DNA from: Actinomycetes bacterium
GTDB taxonomy: Bacteria > Actinomycetota > Actinomycetes > Mycobacteriales > Mycobacteriaceae
DNA length: 31,148 bases
Reading direction: 5' to 3'
NCBI GenBank assembly: GCA_023417985.1
Contig: JAEZDV010000086.1
Location: 1-31,148 of the forward strand
The notes beneath the pieces are model-generated. The model saw nothing but the letters and a program-made list of their open reading frames with translations. It searched no databases and was not told where the DNA came from. Made by a program: the position numbers and the translations under genes. Shown piece by piece: positions 1-8,535 of the stretch (positions are counted from its first letter, which is position 1; every line of letters starts with the position of its first letter).

Positions 1-1
1 G

Positions 2-469
2 TGGATCGTCATCGCGGCCAACCAGGACACCGTCTTCCGTCGGCTGTGCGCGGCTATGGACACCCCGGAACTCGCCGACGACCCGCGATTCGCCGACCAT
101 CTGGCGCGGGGAGTGAACCAGGACGAACTCGACGACCTCATCGGCGCCTGGGCCGCGACGTGGACGCTCGAGGATCTGCTGGCCCACCTGTCCGCTGCCG
201 GTGTCGTCGCCGGTCCCGTGAACACCATTGCCGAAGTCGTCGAGGATCCGCAGTTCCAGGCGCGCGACATGCTCGTGCCGCACCACGACGAGCGTTCCGG
301 AAGGGATGTTCTCGGTCCCGGCGTGGTGCCGGCCCTCGGCGGGACGCCCGGATCGGTACGCATGGCGGGCGCACCCGTCGCCGGTTACGACAATGCGGCC
401 GTCTACGGCGACGTGCTCGGCCTGAGCGAAGCCGAGCAGGCCGAGCTGCGGGAGCGCGGCATCATCTGA
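2..469 (+). CDS. CaiB/BaiF-type (class III) CoA-transferase, C-terminal part
   Basis: An open frame runs in from the left edge of the window and ends at TGA 467-469, so the 5' end of the gene is missing. The visible 155 residues include the segment AAGVVAGPVNTIAEVVEDPQ followed by a FQARDM stretch. That combination is typical of the C-terminal half of class III CoA-transferases (formyl-CoA transferase, carnitine CoA-transferase, alpha-methylacyl-CoA racemase family), which move CoA between carboxylic acids. The catalytic Asp of the family lies in the missing N-terminal half and cannot be checked. The gene ends about 50 bp before a KstR-type box, so the next gene probably has its own promoter. 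Substrate is unknown; a steroid or acyl-CoA role is only suggested by the neighbourhood. Confidence 0.85.
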   Translation, partial: WIVIAANQDTVFRRLCAAMDTPELADDPRFADHLARGVNQDELDDLIGAWAATWTLEDLLAHLSAAGVVAGPVNTIAEVVEDPQFQARDMLVPHHDERSGRDVLGPGVVPALGGTPGSVRMAGAPVAGYDNAAVYGDVLGLSEAEQAELRERGII

Positions 470-521
470 ACTCAGCGGATAGGTCGGGAGGCATGTTCAT
501 TCGGTGGCGCGCACTCTAAAG

Positions 522-535
522 TGGAACCTGTTCCA
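522..535 (+). promoter_or_regulatory. KstR-type operator upstream of the flavin oxidoreductase
   Basis: TGGAACCTGTTCCA matches the known KstR operator pattern TnnAACnnGTTnnA at every fixed position and is a perfect 6-bp inverted repeat around a 2-bp centre. It lies 29 bp before the ATG at 565. No convincing -35/-10 pair could be placed around it, so the exact promoter geometry is open. KstR is the TetR-family repressor of cholesterol catabolism genes in mycobacteria and rhodococci. Confidence 0.75.
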
Positions 536-564
536 GTCTTCCACCGTCTCCCGAGGAGTGCCGA

Positions 565-1695
565 ATGCACACGCCCCTTTGCGACGAACTCGGCATCGAG
601 TTCCCCATCTTCGCGTTCACCCACTGCCGTGACGTCGTCGTCGCCGTATCCAAGGCGGGCGGATTCGGTGTGCTCGGCGCCGTCGGGTTCACGCCCGAAC
701 AGCTGGAAGTGGAGCTGAACTGGATCGATGAGCACATCGGCGATCACCCGTACGGTGTCGACATCGTGATCCCGAACAAGTACGAGGGGATGGACACCGA
801 CCTTTCGGCCGAAGAACTGACGAAGATGCTGCAGTCGATGGTGCCGAAGGAAACCCTCGAATTCGGGCGCAAGATTCTCACCGACCACGGTGTCCCGCTG
901 CCCGAGGGCGACGATAACGCGTTGCAGCTTCTCGGTTGGACCGAGGCAACGGCCACCCCGCAGGTCGACGTCGCGCTGCAGCATCCGAAGGTCACGCTCA
1001 TCGCGAATGCGCTCGGTACGCCCCCGGCGGACATGATCGCGCACATCCACGAATCCGGACGCAAGGTCGCTGCGTTGTGTGGCTCGCCCTATCAGGCCCG
1101 CAAGCACGCCGATGCCGGTGTCGACATCATCATCGCCCAGGGCGGCGAGGGAGGCGGACACTGCGGCGAGGTCGGCTCCATCGTCCTGTGGCCGCAGGTC
1201 GTCAAGGAGGTCGCCCCGATCCCGGTGCTCGCCGCCGGCGGTATCGGCAGCGGCCAGCAGATCGCCGCCGCACTCGCACTGGGCGCGCAGGGTGCCTGGT
1301 CGGGCTCGCAGTGGCTGATGGTCGAGGAAGCCGAGAACACCGCGGTGCAGCAGGCCGCATACGCGAACGCCACCAGCCGCGACACCGTGCGCAGCCGCTC
1401 GTTCACCGGCAAGCCGTGCCGCATGCTGCGCAACGACTGGACCGAGGCGTGGGAGAAGGAGGGCAACCCGGAACCGCTCGGTATGCCGTTGCAGTACATG
1501 GTGTCCGGGATGGCCGTCGCCGCCACCCACAAGTACCCCGACGACTCCGTCGACGTCGCGTTCAACCCCGTGGGTCAGGTCGTCGGCCAGCTCACGAAGG
1601 TGGAGAAGACCTCGGCTGTCATCGAGCGCTGGGTGCAGGAGTACCTCGACGCGACCGGCACCCTCGAGCGGCTCAACGAGGCGGCGACCGCCTGA
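565..1695 (+). CDS. NPD / nitronate monooxygenase-family flavin oxidoreductase
   Basis: 376-residue TIM-barrel flavoprotein of the 2-nitropropane dioxygenase-like family. The family signature AQGGEGGGH lies at residues 191-199, with His199 in the position of the catalytic His. The FMN-phosphate loop AAGGIGSG is at 223-230. The N-terminal strand reads FPIFAFTH rather than the PxxQAPM of classical nitronate monooxygenases, so true nitronate oxidation is doubtful. Related enzymes act as NADH- or FMN-dependent acyl-CoA reductases, for example IpdC in steroid ring degradation. The start is ATG 565, with GAGGAG at 553-558. The KstR-type box just upstream suggests the gene is induced by steroids. 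It is convergent with mceF of the minus-strand operon, separated by a strong hairpin. Family assignment is firm; substrate is inferred only from context. Confidence 0.85.
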   Translation: MHTPLCDELGIEFPIFAFTHCRDVVVAVSKAGGFGVLGAVGFTPEQLEVELNWIDEHIGDHPYGVDIVIPNKYEGMDTDLSAEELTKMLQSMVPKETLEFGRKILTDHGVPLPEGDDNALQLLGWTEATATPQVDVALQHPKVTLIANALGTPPADMIAHIHESGRKVAALCGSPYQARKHADAGVDIIIAQGGEGGGHCGEVGSIVLWPQVVKEVAPIPVLAAGGIGSGQQIAAALALGAQGAWSGSQWLMVEEAENTAVQQAAYANATSRDTVRSRSFTGKPCRMLRNDWTEAWEKEGNPEPLGMPLQYMVSGMAVAATHKYPDDSVDVAFNPVGQVVGQLTKVEKTSAVIERWVQEYLDATGTLERLNEAATA

Positions 1696-1736
1696 CCGTA
1701 CGCACGGACCGCGGGGTCGGGCCGAACCTGCGGAGT

Positions 1737-1779
1737 GTTCGAGGGCCGGTCCGGGTCGCATCCGGATCGGTCCTCGAGC
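1737..1779 (+). terminator. Long hairpin between converging genes, probable terminator
   Basis: Bases 1737-1754 pair with 1762-1779 in an 18-bp stem around a 7-base loop. Fifteen pairs are Watson-Crick and three are G-U wobbles when read on the plus strand. It lies 41 bp after the stop of the flavin oxidoreductase and 19 bp beyond the stop of the converging mceF. The wobbles become A-C mismatches on the minus strand, so it should work better for the plus-strand gene. Only a short T run follows, as is common for actinobacterial terminators. Confidence 0.65.
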
Positions 1780-1798
1780 CGTTTCGGCGGTCCATCGC

Positions 1799-3007
1799 TC
1801 AGCCGGGCGGGGCGAGCAACCCTTCCAGCGACGAGGCCGAAGATCCGCCGTCCCGGCACAGTTGCACGGTGGGAGCGCGTCGTCCGGGATACTCGATGCA
1901 CGGCATGTTCCGGGCTCCCCGCACCGCGATCGGTGAATCGGCGGGCAGTTTGCAGTACAGATCAGGCGGGGTTTCGGGTACATCGAGTTCGGTGGGGGAG
2001 CGGCGTTGCTCCGGTGGGAGGAACCCGTCGATGCAGGGCGGCGGATCGTTGTACGAATTGACGAAATAGGTGTTCTGCGAGGGGTTGTCGATGTTCGGAA
2101 GGCCCGCGGATTGTGTCGACGCCATGATCGACGGGAACAACACCAGGATCTGCTCGAGCGACGGCCGGTAGACGGCCGCCACCTGCTCGACCGTGACGAG
2201 ATTCGCCAGGAGCAGCGGCAACGTGGGTTCGGCGTCCTCGAACAGCGCCTGCACCTGGGCCGCGGCCGGCGACCCGACACCGAGAAGCATGCGTATGTCG
2301 GAGTCGGACTCGCGCAACTGTCCGGTGGTCCCGGACAGCGACGACGCCCATCTCGCGATCGACTCCGAGGACACCACCTGTGTCTCCAGCAGCGGTCCGA
2401 CCTGATCCAGCAGGGCGGCAGTGCCGTCGATGCCCGCCTGGGCCTCACCGCTGACCGCCGCGGCAGAATCGACGAGAGACCGCAGCACGTCACCGGATTC
2501 TGCGACAGCGCTGTGGGTTTCGTCGAGCAGAATGGACAGGCGATCCGGCCCGACCGACTGCAACGTCGCGTCGAGCTGGTCGAGGGTGCCGCCGATCGGA
2601 TCGGGAACCGTGACATTTTCGCTGGTGACGACGGCCCCGTCGCCCAGGTAGGGCGCTCGGCTGCCCGAGGGCAGGAACTCGACGTACTGCTCCCCGATGG
2701 CCGACATGCTGCGGATCTGCACGCTGCTGTCGGCCGGTACGGGCACCCGGGAGTCGAGCGACAACACCGCTTCGGCGCCGCCCGTCGTCATCGTCACCGC
2801 CGTGACACGTCCGATCTCGACGCCGCGATAGGTGACGTTCGCGGATGTGTACAGGCCCGCGGCGTCGGTGAGTTCGACCCGTACCTCGTATCTGCCGATT
2901 CCGATCAGCCGTGGTACGTCCACGACCCACGCGACCAGCAGTACCGCCGCCACGCCGACCGTGAAGAACACGATGAGCCGGCGCCGCAACCGCACTGCCG
3001 GGCTCAC
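1799..3007 (-). CDS. MceF subunit of the second mce operon
   Basis: 402 residues. A basic N-terminus leads into a single membrane segment at about residues 10-30, then an MCE/MlaD domain (about 37-115, with VTYRGVEIGRV), a long helical region, and a C-terminal tail. The tail carries four Cys (325, 352, 370, 384) and the RGARNMPCIEYPGRR segment. The same four Cys and segment occur in Mce4F in this window, which ties the two operons together as paralogues. MceF is one of the six substrate-binding-type subunits thought to assemble as a hetero-hexameric tunnel in the envelope. The GTG start at 3007 overlaps the stop of the preceding mceE as GTGA, indicating translational coupling. It is the last gene of its operon: no Mam gene follows, and a convergent gene lies 103 bp away. 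Confidence 0.93.
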   Translation of the reverse strand: MSPAVRLRRRLIVFFTVGVAAVLLVAWVVDVPRLIGIGRYEVRVELTDAAGLYTSANVTYRGVEIGRVTAVTMTTGGAEAVLSLDSRVPVPADSSVQIRSMSAIGEQYVEFLPSGSRAPYLGDGAVVTSENVTVPDPIGGTLDQLDATLQSVGPDRLSILLDETHSAVAESGDVLRSLVDSAAAVSGEAQAGIDGTAALLDQVGPLLETQVVSSESIARWASSLSGTTGQLRESDSDIRMLLGVGSPAAAQVQALFEDAEPTLPLLLANLVTVEQVAAVYRPSLEQILVLFPSIMASTQSAGLPNIDNPSQNTYFVNSYNDPPPCIDGFLPPEQRRSPTELDVPETPPDLYCKLPADSPIAVRGARNMPCIEYPGRRAPTVQLCRDGGSSASSLEGLLAPPG

Positions 3008-4098
3008 CGCGGTGCCTCGGCGACCGGGGGAACGAGCAGCGACACCAGATCCGGGACCGGAACAGAATTTCCGGTGAGAGCGCCCTCGAACGGCGTTCCG
3101 AGCAGCAGCGCGTTCTCGAGGGTGGGCAGCGTGAGATCGAGGATGACGGTGCCGTTCGCGTAGTCACCGCGGACAGCGTTGCGATAGGTGTCGATCGGGA
3201 ACGGGAAGGTCAGCAGGTAGCGCAACGATTCGGTGAGCGAATCGCCGGAAGCGGTGAGCGACGCCAGCACGGGCTCGAGGTCGCGCAGGTTTGCGATCAT
3301 GTCGTCGCCGCTCGCGTCGACGACCTCGGTGGCGACCCGCCCGAACTGCCCGAGCGCATCGGCGGCACGGGTGAGTTCTCCACGCTGCGAGGCGAGGACG
3401 TCCAGCGCAGGTGCGAGTTGGTCCGTGGCCGCGGCGAGTCGTTCGTTGTGGACGGCGACATCCGCGGCGAGCGCATCGATCGATTCCATCGCACTGAGGA
3501 TTCCATTCTGCTGATCGTCGAGTCCGGCGAGCACCGCGTCGATGCGGGTGAGCAGGGCACGCACCGTCTCCTGCCGTCCGTCCAGCGCAAGGTTCAGTTC
3601 ACGAGTAATCTCCTGCGCCTGCGCGAGCCCACCGCCGCTGAGGACGAGCGACAGTGACGACAGGGTCTGTTCGGTGGTGGGGAACGCCCCGGATCGCTCG
3701 AGGGTAATGACGTCGCCGTCGGAAAGGACGCCGCGCGCGGGCTCTCCGACGGGCGGCGCGAGTTCGACGTGGGCGGAACCCAGCAGGCTCGTCTGCCCGA
3801 TCTTCGCCCCGGCGTTGGCGGGCAGCACGGTCGAGCCGTCGAGCATCACGGTCACCACGGCGTGCCCACCCCCGAGTTGCAGGTCCGACACCCGTCCCAC
3901 CGTCACGTCGCCGACGCGCACCCGCGAATTGCGTTCGAGTGTCGTGACATTCGGCATCTCGATGGTGACGGCGAAGGCATCGCCGCCTCGCCCGTGGGTG
4001 CCCGGGAGGTCGAGCGAGTTGAGCCCGCGCCAGTCGCATCCCGAGGTGAGGACGACGCCGACGAGAACACCGGCGAGCACCGGGAGCCGGGTCTTCAC
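3004..4098 (-). CDS. MceE lipoprotein subunit of the second mce operon
   Basis: 364 residues. The N-terminus is a lipoprotein signal peptide with hydrophobic core VLAGVLVGVVLTSG and lipobox Cys21, so the mature protein should be lipid-anchored. MceE proteins are the usual lipoprotein member of the six-subunit set. The MCE domain follows (about 40-125), beginning at TIEMPNVTTL and containing VRVGDVTVGRV, then KIGQTSLLGS and PTTEQTLSSLSLVL. These stretches are nearly the same in Mce4E here. The GTG start at 4098 overlaps the mceD stop as GTGA, and the stop overlaps the mceF start in the same way. The C-terminus is shorter than in Mce4E and lacks its Pro-rich tail. Confidence 0.93.
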   Translation of the reverse strand: MKTRLPVLAGVLVGVVLTSGCDWRGLNSLDLPGTHGRGGDAFAVTIEMPNVTTLERNSRVRVGDVTVGRVSDLQLGGGHAVVTVMLDGSTVLPANAGAKIGQTSLLGSAHVELAPPVGEPARGVLSDGDVITLERSGAFPTTEQTLSSLSLVLSGGGLAQAQEITRELNLALDGRQETVRALLTRIDAVLAGLDDQQNGILSAMESIDALAADVAVHNERLAAATDQLAPALDVLASQRGELTRAADALGQFGRVATEVVDASGDDMIANLRDLEPVLASLTASGDSLTESLRYLLTFPFPIDTYRNAVRGDYANGTVILDLTLPTLENALLLGTPFEGALTGNSVPVPDLVSLLVPPVAEAPR

Positions 4099-5333
4099 CG
4101 AGTCCCCGGGGTGAGAAGCGCCGTCAGGTCGGTGGGCGACGGAGCGCCGGGGGACGGGATGCTCGGCGGCGCTGCAGGAGCCAGGCCGGGCTCGGAGTAC
4201 ACGAGCTGGTCGGGCAGGGCGCCCACTCCGCGCGTCGGATTGATGCGCACGGGTGGGTATTCCATGGTGAGCAGCGGCAGGATGGGGCCCAGGTATTGCA
4301 CGCACAGTTCGGACCCGGTGTGTGCGTCGACCTGCTCCGCAGCGGCGAGCGCCGAGCAGATGAACTGGGCAGGGTTCGCGAAGTTGGTGAGGGCGAGTGC
4401 CGACACCACGGTATTGTGCGCGGGCTGATAGATGCTCTGCAGGTTCGACAGTGCGGTCGGCGCGACGTGCAGCACCTGCGCGATGCCGTCCCGCTGCTCG
4501 GCGAGGGTCCCGGCGAGCACGCTCGTCCGGTCCACGGTGGCGTCGATCTCGCCCCTGTTCTCGCGGACGAACCTCTCGACGTCCACGAGCACGGCGTCCA
4601 GGTTCGCGAGGGCAGCACCCATGTCGTCGCGGTTCGCGTCCAGGACTCCGGTGACGGCGGCCAGCCGGTCGTGGAGGGAGACGAGCTGTTCACCACTCAT
4701 CGACAGCGCCTCGACGAACACGTGCAGGTTGGCGAGGGTGCCGAACAGGTCGTACCGGCCGTCCGAGAGGGTGCGCAACGCAGCAGAGAGTTGCCTGAGC
4801 GAGTCGCGGACGTCCGTCCCGTGGCCTTCGGCATTGGCTGCCGCGGTGTCGAGGAGTTCGCCCAGCGGTCCCTGCGGATCGTCGGCGGCCGGTCCGAGCT
4901 CGGTGGTCAGGCGCGCGAGCTGGGCGGTGATCTCGTCCCACTCGACCGGAACCGCCGTGCGTTCGAGAGGAATGGTGCCGCCGGGAGCGAGTTCGGGGCC
5001 GCCCGTGTACGCCGGGGTCAGCTGAAGGAACCTCGCCGCCACGAGTGTCGGTGCCATGAGCACTGCCTTCGCGTCCGCCGGCACTCGCCGCGCCGCGTCG
5101 ACGGTGAACGTCACCAGGACGCGGTCGCCGCGCGGCTCGATCGCGGTGATGCGGCCGACCTCGACACCCATGACACGCACGTCGTCGCCGACGTACAGGC
5201 CACGACTGGTAGGGAACTCGGCGGAATATTCGTCGTGGGCGCGCCACGGCGCCACCGTGAAGGACACGAGCGCGACAGCCGCGAGGATCAGCAGCGGGAC
5301 CAGCCATGCCCGCAGCGGTTTGCTCCACGTCAC
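4095..5333 (-). CDS. MceD subunit of the second mce operon
   Basis: 412 residues with one N-terminal membrane segment (about residues 8-28, LRAWLVPLLILAAVALVSF). The MCE domain follows (about 38-120, with GDDVRVMGVEVGRITAIEP), then an extended helical region and a Pro-rich end. The matching Mce4D segment reads GDEVRVLGVSVGRITAIEP, so subunit order is conserved between the two operons. The start is GTG 5333, which overlaps the mceC stop as GTGA. A longer open frame upstream runs through mceC and was rejected as the start. Expected role: a tunnel or ring subunit of a lipid or sterol importer. Confidence 0.92.
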   Translation of the reverse strand: MTWSKPLRAWLVPLLILAAVALVSFTVAPWRAHDEYSAEFPTSRGLYVGDDVRVMGVEVGRITAIEPRGDRVLVTFTVDAARRVPADAKAVLMAPTLVAARFLQLTPAYTGGPELAPGGTIPLERTAVPVEWDEITAQLARLTTELGPAADDPQGPLGELLDTAAANAEGHGTDVRDSLRQLSAALRTLSDGRYDLFGTLANLHVFVEALSMSGEQLVSLHDRLAAVTGVLDANRDDMGAALANLDAVLVDVERFVRENRGEIDATVDRTSVLAGTLAEQRDGIAQVLHVAPTALSNLQSIYQPAHNTVVSALALTNFANPAQFICSALAAAEQVDAHTGSELCVQYLGPILPLLTMEYPPVRINPTRGVGALPDQLVYSEPGLAPAAPPSIPSPGAPSPTDLTALLTPGTR

Positions 5334-6349
5334 GGTGTGCCTCCCGCGGCACCGATTCCGGCATTGTCGAGCGCTGCCGTGAGCGCGGGTTCGATGATCT
5401 GCATGGGCAGCAGGTTCTGGATGTAGGAATTGAAGAACGGACCCGACGCGACCGCCTCCCCGAGTTCCGTGGCGTACGGGCCCAGCCTCCGGATTGCGAG
5501 GGCGATGTTCTCCCGGTTGCGATCGAGGATGTCCAGGACCGCATTCACCTTCGTCAGGGCCGGGGTGAGCTGGGCTTCGTTCTCGGCGACCAGGCCGGAG
5601 ATCTCGGCTGCGAGGGCGTCGACGTGTGCGAACAGGGTGTCGAGTGCGTCCCGTCTCCGGTCCAGTTCTCCGAGAACGAGATCGGCGTCGACGACGAGCG
5701 AGTCGATGGCGTCGCTGCGCTCGGCCAGGACGGCGGTGATCGCCTCCGCGTGGGTGAGCAGTTCCCGTAACGACTCGTCCCGCGAGGCCACCGTTTCGGA
5801 CAACCGCAGCACGCCGTCGACTGCGGCCCCGACGTCGTCCGGGGTCTCTCGAAGGGTGTCGGACAGCACGCGCATCGACGTTCGGAGCTGACCGGTATCG
5901 AGGTCGGAGGCGGTGTCGGTGAGATCGCCGAGAGCCTCCGTCAACTGGTACGGGGACGTGGTGCGGTCGACGTCGATGGTGGTGCCCGGTTCGAGGCGTC
6001 CAGGTCCTGCGGGCCGGACTCGCAGGTTGCGTGCGCCCAGCGCGGTTGCCGTCGAGATCTCCACGGCGGTATCGGTGCCGAGAACGATCTGTCCGTCGAC
6101 GGTGAAGGTGACCGCCACCGCGTCGTTGTCGATGTCGATGCCGGTGACCTTTCCCGCATCCTTGCCCGAGACCTGTACGGCGTCGCCGGTGTTCAGTCCG
6201 CCGGCGTCCACGAACCGGGCTCGGTACTCGGTCCCGGAATCCAGGAACGGCAACGATCCGATGTTGAGCGCGGAGAGCACGAGCACGATCAGCACACCCG
6301 TGCCGATCGACCCGACGGCGGCGGGGTTCATTTCGCGGAACTGCTTCAT
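5330..6349 (-). CDS. MceC subunit of the second mce operon
   Basis: 339 residues from ATG 6349, which overlaps the mceB stop as ATGA. A GTG 12 bases further upstream is possible but would break the overlap pattern seen along the operon. A membrane segment at about 12-30 precedes the MCE domain (about 40-120, with GDAVQVSGKDAGKVTGI). The protein then has long helices with heptad-like leucines and a C-terminal GPFFNSYIQNLLP motif. Mce4C has the matching GPFFNAYVSNILP near its end, marking it as the orthologous position in the complex. Confidence 0.92.
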   Translation of the reverse strand: MKQFREMNPAAVGSIGTGVLIVLVLSALNIGSLPFLDSGTEYRARFVDAGGLNTGDAVQVSGKDAGKVTGIDIDNDAVAVTFTVDGQIVLGTDTAVEISTATALGARNLRVRPAGPGRLEPGTTIDVDRTTSPYQLTEALGDLTDTASDLDTGQLRTSMRVLSDTLRETPDDVGAAVDGVLRLSETVASRDESLRELLTHAEAITAVLAERSDAIDSLVVDADLVLGELDRRRDALDTLFAHVDALAAEISGLVAENEAQLTPALTKVNAVLDILDRNRENIALAIRRLGPYATELGEAVASGPFFNSYIQNLLPMQIIEPALTAALDNAGIGAAGGTP

Positions 6350-7362
6350 GCCGGTGCGCACCTCCCCGTCGTCTGTCCGAACAGGGGTGAGGTGACGGTG
6401 TTTCCGGAGGGGTCGCTGACCTTGATGAGCATCCCGCAGAGGTAGTAGTTGAAGAACCCACCGTAGGCGCCGAGCCGGGTGAGGGCGGCGTACGCGTCGG
6501 GCAGCCGGGTCGCAAGACTCTCGATGGTGTCGCCGCGCGACTCGAGCAGTGCCGCTAGGTTTCCGCTCTCACGGATCGTCCCGGCGAGCGGGGCGCGAGC
6601 CTCGGTGAGCAGGCTCGCGACGGTTCCGCTCGCAGTGTCGATGTTCGAGACGGCATCGCCCAGCATCACCGAATCCTCTGCGAGGCCGGACATCAACTCG
6701 TGAGCTCGTACCAAGGCCGTGTCGAAGGTGTCCCGATGTGCGGCGAGATTGCCCAGTACAGAGTTCAGGTTCGCGATCACGCTGCCCACCAGCAGATCAC
6801 GATCGGCGATGGCGGAGGTGAGCGAGGCAGTGTGCATCAGAACGGATTCGACGGTGCCGCCCTGCCCTTGGAGCACGGCGATCAGATCCGCGGACAGGCG
6901 ATTGACCTGTTCCGGCTCGAGTGCGCGGAACAGCGGCTTGAAGCTGCCGATGAGCACGTCGAGGTCGAGAGCGGGACGGGTACGGTCGGTTCCGATGGTT
7001 TCCCCGGCCGTCATGGGTATGAGTTCTCCAGGAGCGTCGGACAGTTCGAGGTAGCGGTCACCGACGAGATTGAGGTAACGCACGGTGGCGACGGTGGCGC
7101 GCGTCGGCACGTACACGGATTCGACCTCGAAGGTGACGTCGATGCGGTTGTCTTCGACGAACTCGACCTCCGCGACCCGGCCGACCTCCACGCCGTTCAC
7201 TCGCACGAACTGCCCCGGCTCGAGACCCGACACGTCGTCGAACAGGGCGTGATAGCGCGTGTAATCACCGAAACGGACGTGCCCGAAGACGACGAACAGA
7301 CCCGCGAGAGTCATCAGCATGACGAGTGCGTAGATGCCGGCGGCGATTGCGGTGCGGGTCAT
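6346..7362 (-). CDS. MceB subunit of the second mce operon
   Basis: 338 residues. The N-terminal membrane segment (about 5-27) is followed by an MCE domain with GQFVRVNGVEVGRVAEVEF and ATVRYLNLVGDRYLEL. The downstream DLDVLIGSFKPLFRAL region closely matches DLDLLLGGFKPLLQGL in Mce4B. The C-terminus has YGGFFNYYLCGM, again parallel to YGNFFQFFLCAN of Mce4B. The start ATG at 7362 overlaps the mceA stop as ATGA; the longer upstream frame is only a read-through of mceA in another frame. Confidence 0.92.
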   Translation of the reverse strand: MTRTAIAAGIYALVMLMTLAGLFVVFGHVRFGDYTRYHALFDDVSGLEPGQFVRVNGVEVGRVAEVEFVEDNRIDVTFEVESVYVPTRATVATVRYLNLVGDRYLELSDAPGELIPMTAGETIGTDRTRPALDLDVLIGSFKPLFRALEPEQVNRLSADLIAVLQGQGGTVESVLMHTASLTSAIADRDLLVGSVIANLNSVLGNLAAHRDTFDTALVRAHELMSGLAEDSVMLGDAVSNIDTASGTVASLLTEARAPLAGTIRESGNLAALLESRGDTIESLATRLPDAYAALTRLGAYGGFFNYYLCGMLIKVSDPSGNTVTSPLFGQTTGRCAPA

Positions 7363-8531
7363 CTGGGCCCTCCCGACAACAGTTCGAACAGCGATTCGGG
7401 CACGAAGACCGGCGAAGTGTTGCCGGCCTCGAACGGGTTGGCCCCGGTATTCGCCACGAGGTACGGCGCCGGCATATCGTCCTCGCCGACGACGGGCAGT
7501 GCGCCGCACCGCGGTCCGCCGGTCGCCGCGACCACCGGGAGATTGCGGGGGTATTCGTAGGGGTCCACGCCGAGCAGCAACGTCGAATTGAGCATCATCG
7601 ACGAACCGTTGCCACCGGACGCCGGTTCGGCGAGTCGGCGGGCACGATCGGCGCCCTGGAAGAAGCACGGCAGCACGGGCGAGTACTCCTCGAGCAACGA
7701 CGCGGTGGGGCGCAACAGATCGAGGACCTCGACGATCTGCGACGAATTCGGTTCCACCACACGTCGTCCCGCATCGCCCATCCCGATGGTGGCGAGCAGG
7801 AGCAGGTCGAGGTCGTCAGCGCGTTCGACGACGGTCGCGCCGGTGGTGGTGAGATTGCCGAGGGAGTCCATCACGGCATCCGTGGCGCCGGCGTAGATGT
7901 CGGCGGTGCCTTCGGTGGCGGTGAGGTCGCGCCGGATCACCTCCGTCCGCGGTTCGAGTTGCGCGAGTACCGCCTCGCTGTCGGACAGCGCTTGCCCGAG
8001 CGTGTCGCCCTGACCGCGCAACGCGACGGACAAGGCCCCGAGGGTTCGGTTGAGTTTGCCGGGGTCGACGGCCTGCAGCACACCGGAGAGCGATTCGAAG
8101 ACGGTCTGGGTTTCCACCGTCACGCGCGACGCGCGCAGCACCGCGCCCTCGTCCAGACCCAGCGGGCCGGGAGCGTCCGGCACCGTGAGCGAAACATATT
8201 TGGCGCCGAACACGGTGGTCGCGCGGATGTCGGCACCGGCATTCGACGGGATACGCGCGGCATCGGCGGGTTCGAGGCGCAGGACGACGTGGGCACCGTC
8301 CGGGGTGTGCCGGACTTCGGAGACGGTGCCGATCTGCACGCCGTGCGCCTTGACCATCGCGCCGCGTTCGAGCATCAGGCCGGTGCGGCCCGTCTCGACC
8401 GTCACGGTCACACCGGGGGACAGCGAACCGCGGAAGGCGAGACCGACGCACAGGAAGACGGTCGCAGCCGCGACGACCAGACCCGCGACCGCCACCGTCG
8501 GCAGCCAGTCCTTCGATGCTCGGCCCGGCAC
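7359..8531 (-). CDS. MceA subunit of the second mce operon
   Basis: 390 residues from GTG 8531, four bases after the stop of the second permease gene. The N-terminal membrane segment (about 10-33) precedes the MCE domain (about 40-118) with AMVKAHGVQIGTVSEV and TTVFGAKYVSLTVP. The latter matches TTVFGAKFVNLVVP in Mce4A. The helical part contains LLEEYSPVLPCFFQG, equivalent to LLGEYSPGLTCFIVG in Mce4A. MceA is the first of six subunits expected to form the periplasmic conduit. Outside these motifs it has diverged clearly from Mce4A, so a shifted ligand preference is plausible but unproven. Confidence 0.92.
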   Translation of the reverse strand: MPGRASKDWLPTVAVAGLVVAAATVFLCVGLAFRGSLSPGVTVTVETGRTGLMLERGAMVKAHGVQIGTVSEVRHTPDGAHVVLRLEPADAARIPSNAGADIRATTVFGAKYVSLTVPDAPGPLGLDEGAVLRASRVTVETQTVFESLSGVLQAVDPGKLNRTLGALSVALRGQGDTLGQALSDSEAVLAQLEPRTEVIRRDLTATEGTADIYAGATDAVMDSLGNLTTTGATVVERADDLDLLLLATIGMGDAGRRVVEPNSSQIVEVLDLLRPTASLLEEYSPVLPCFFQGADRARRLAEPASGGNGSSMMLNSTLLLGVDPYEYPRNLPVVAATGGPRCGALPVVGEDDMPAPYLVANTGANPFEAGNTSPVFVPESLFELLSGGPR

Positions 8532-8535
8532 GTCG

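Noticed and set aside
472..2616. A 714-codon open frame on the minus strand across the flavoprotein and mceF
   Set aside because: It overlaps two well-supported genes, and its translation is Arg/Ser/Pro-rich without domains. This is the usual shadow of high-GC coding DNA.
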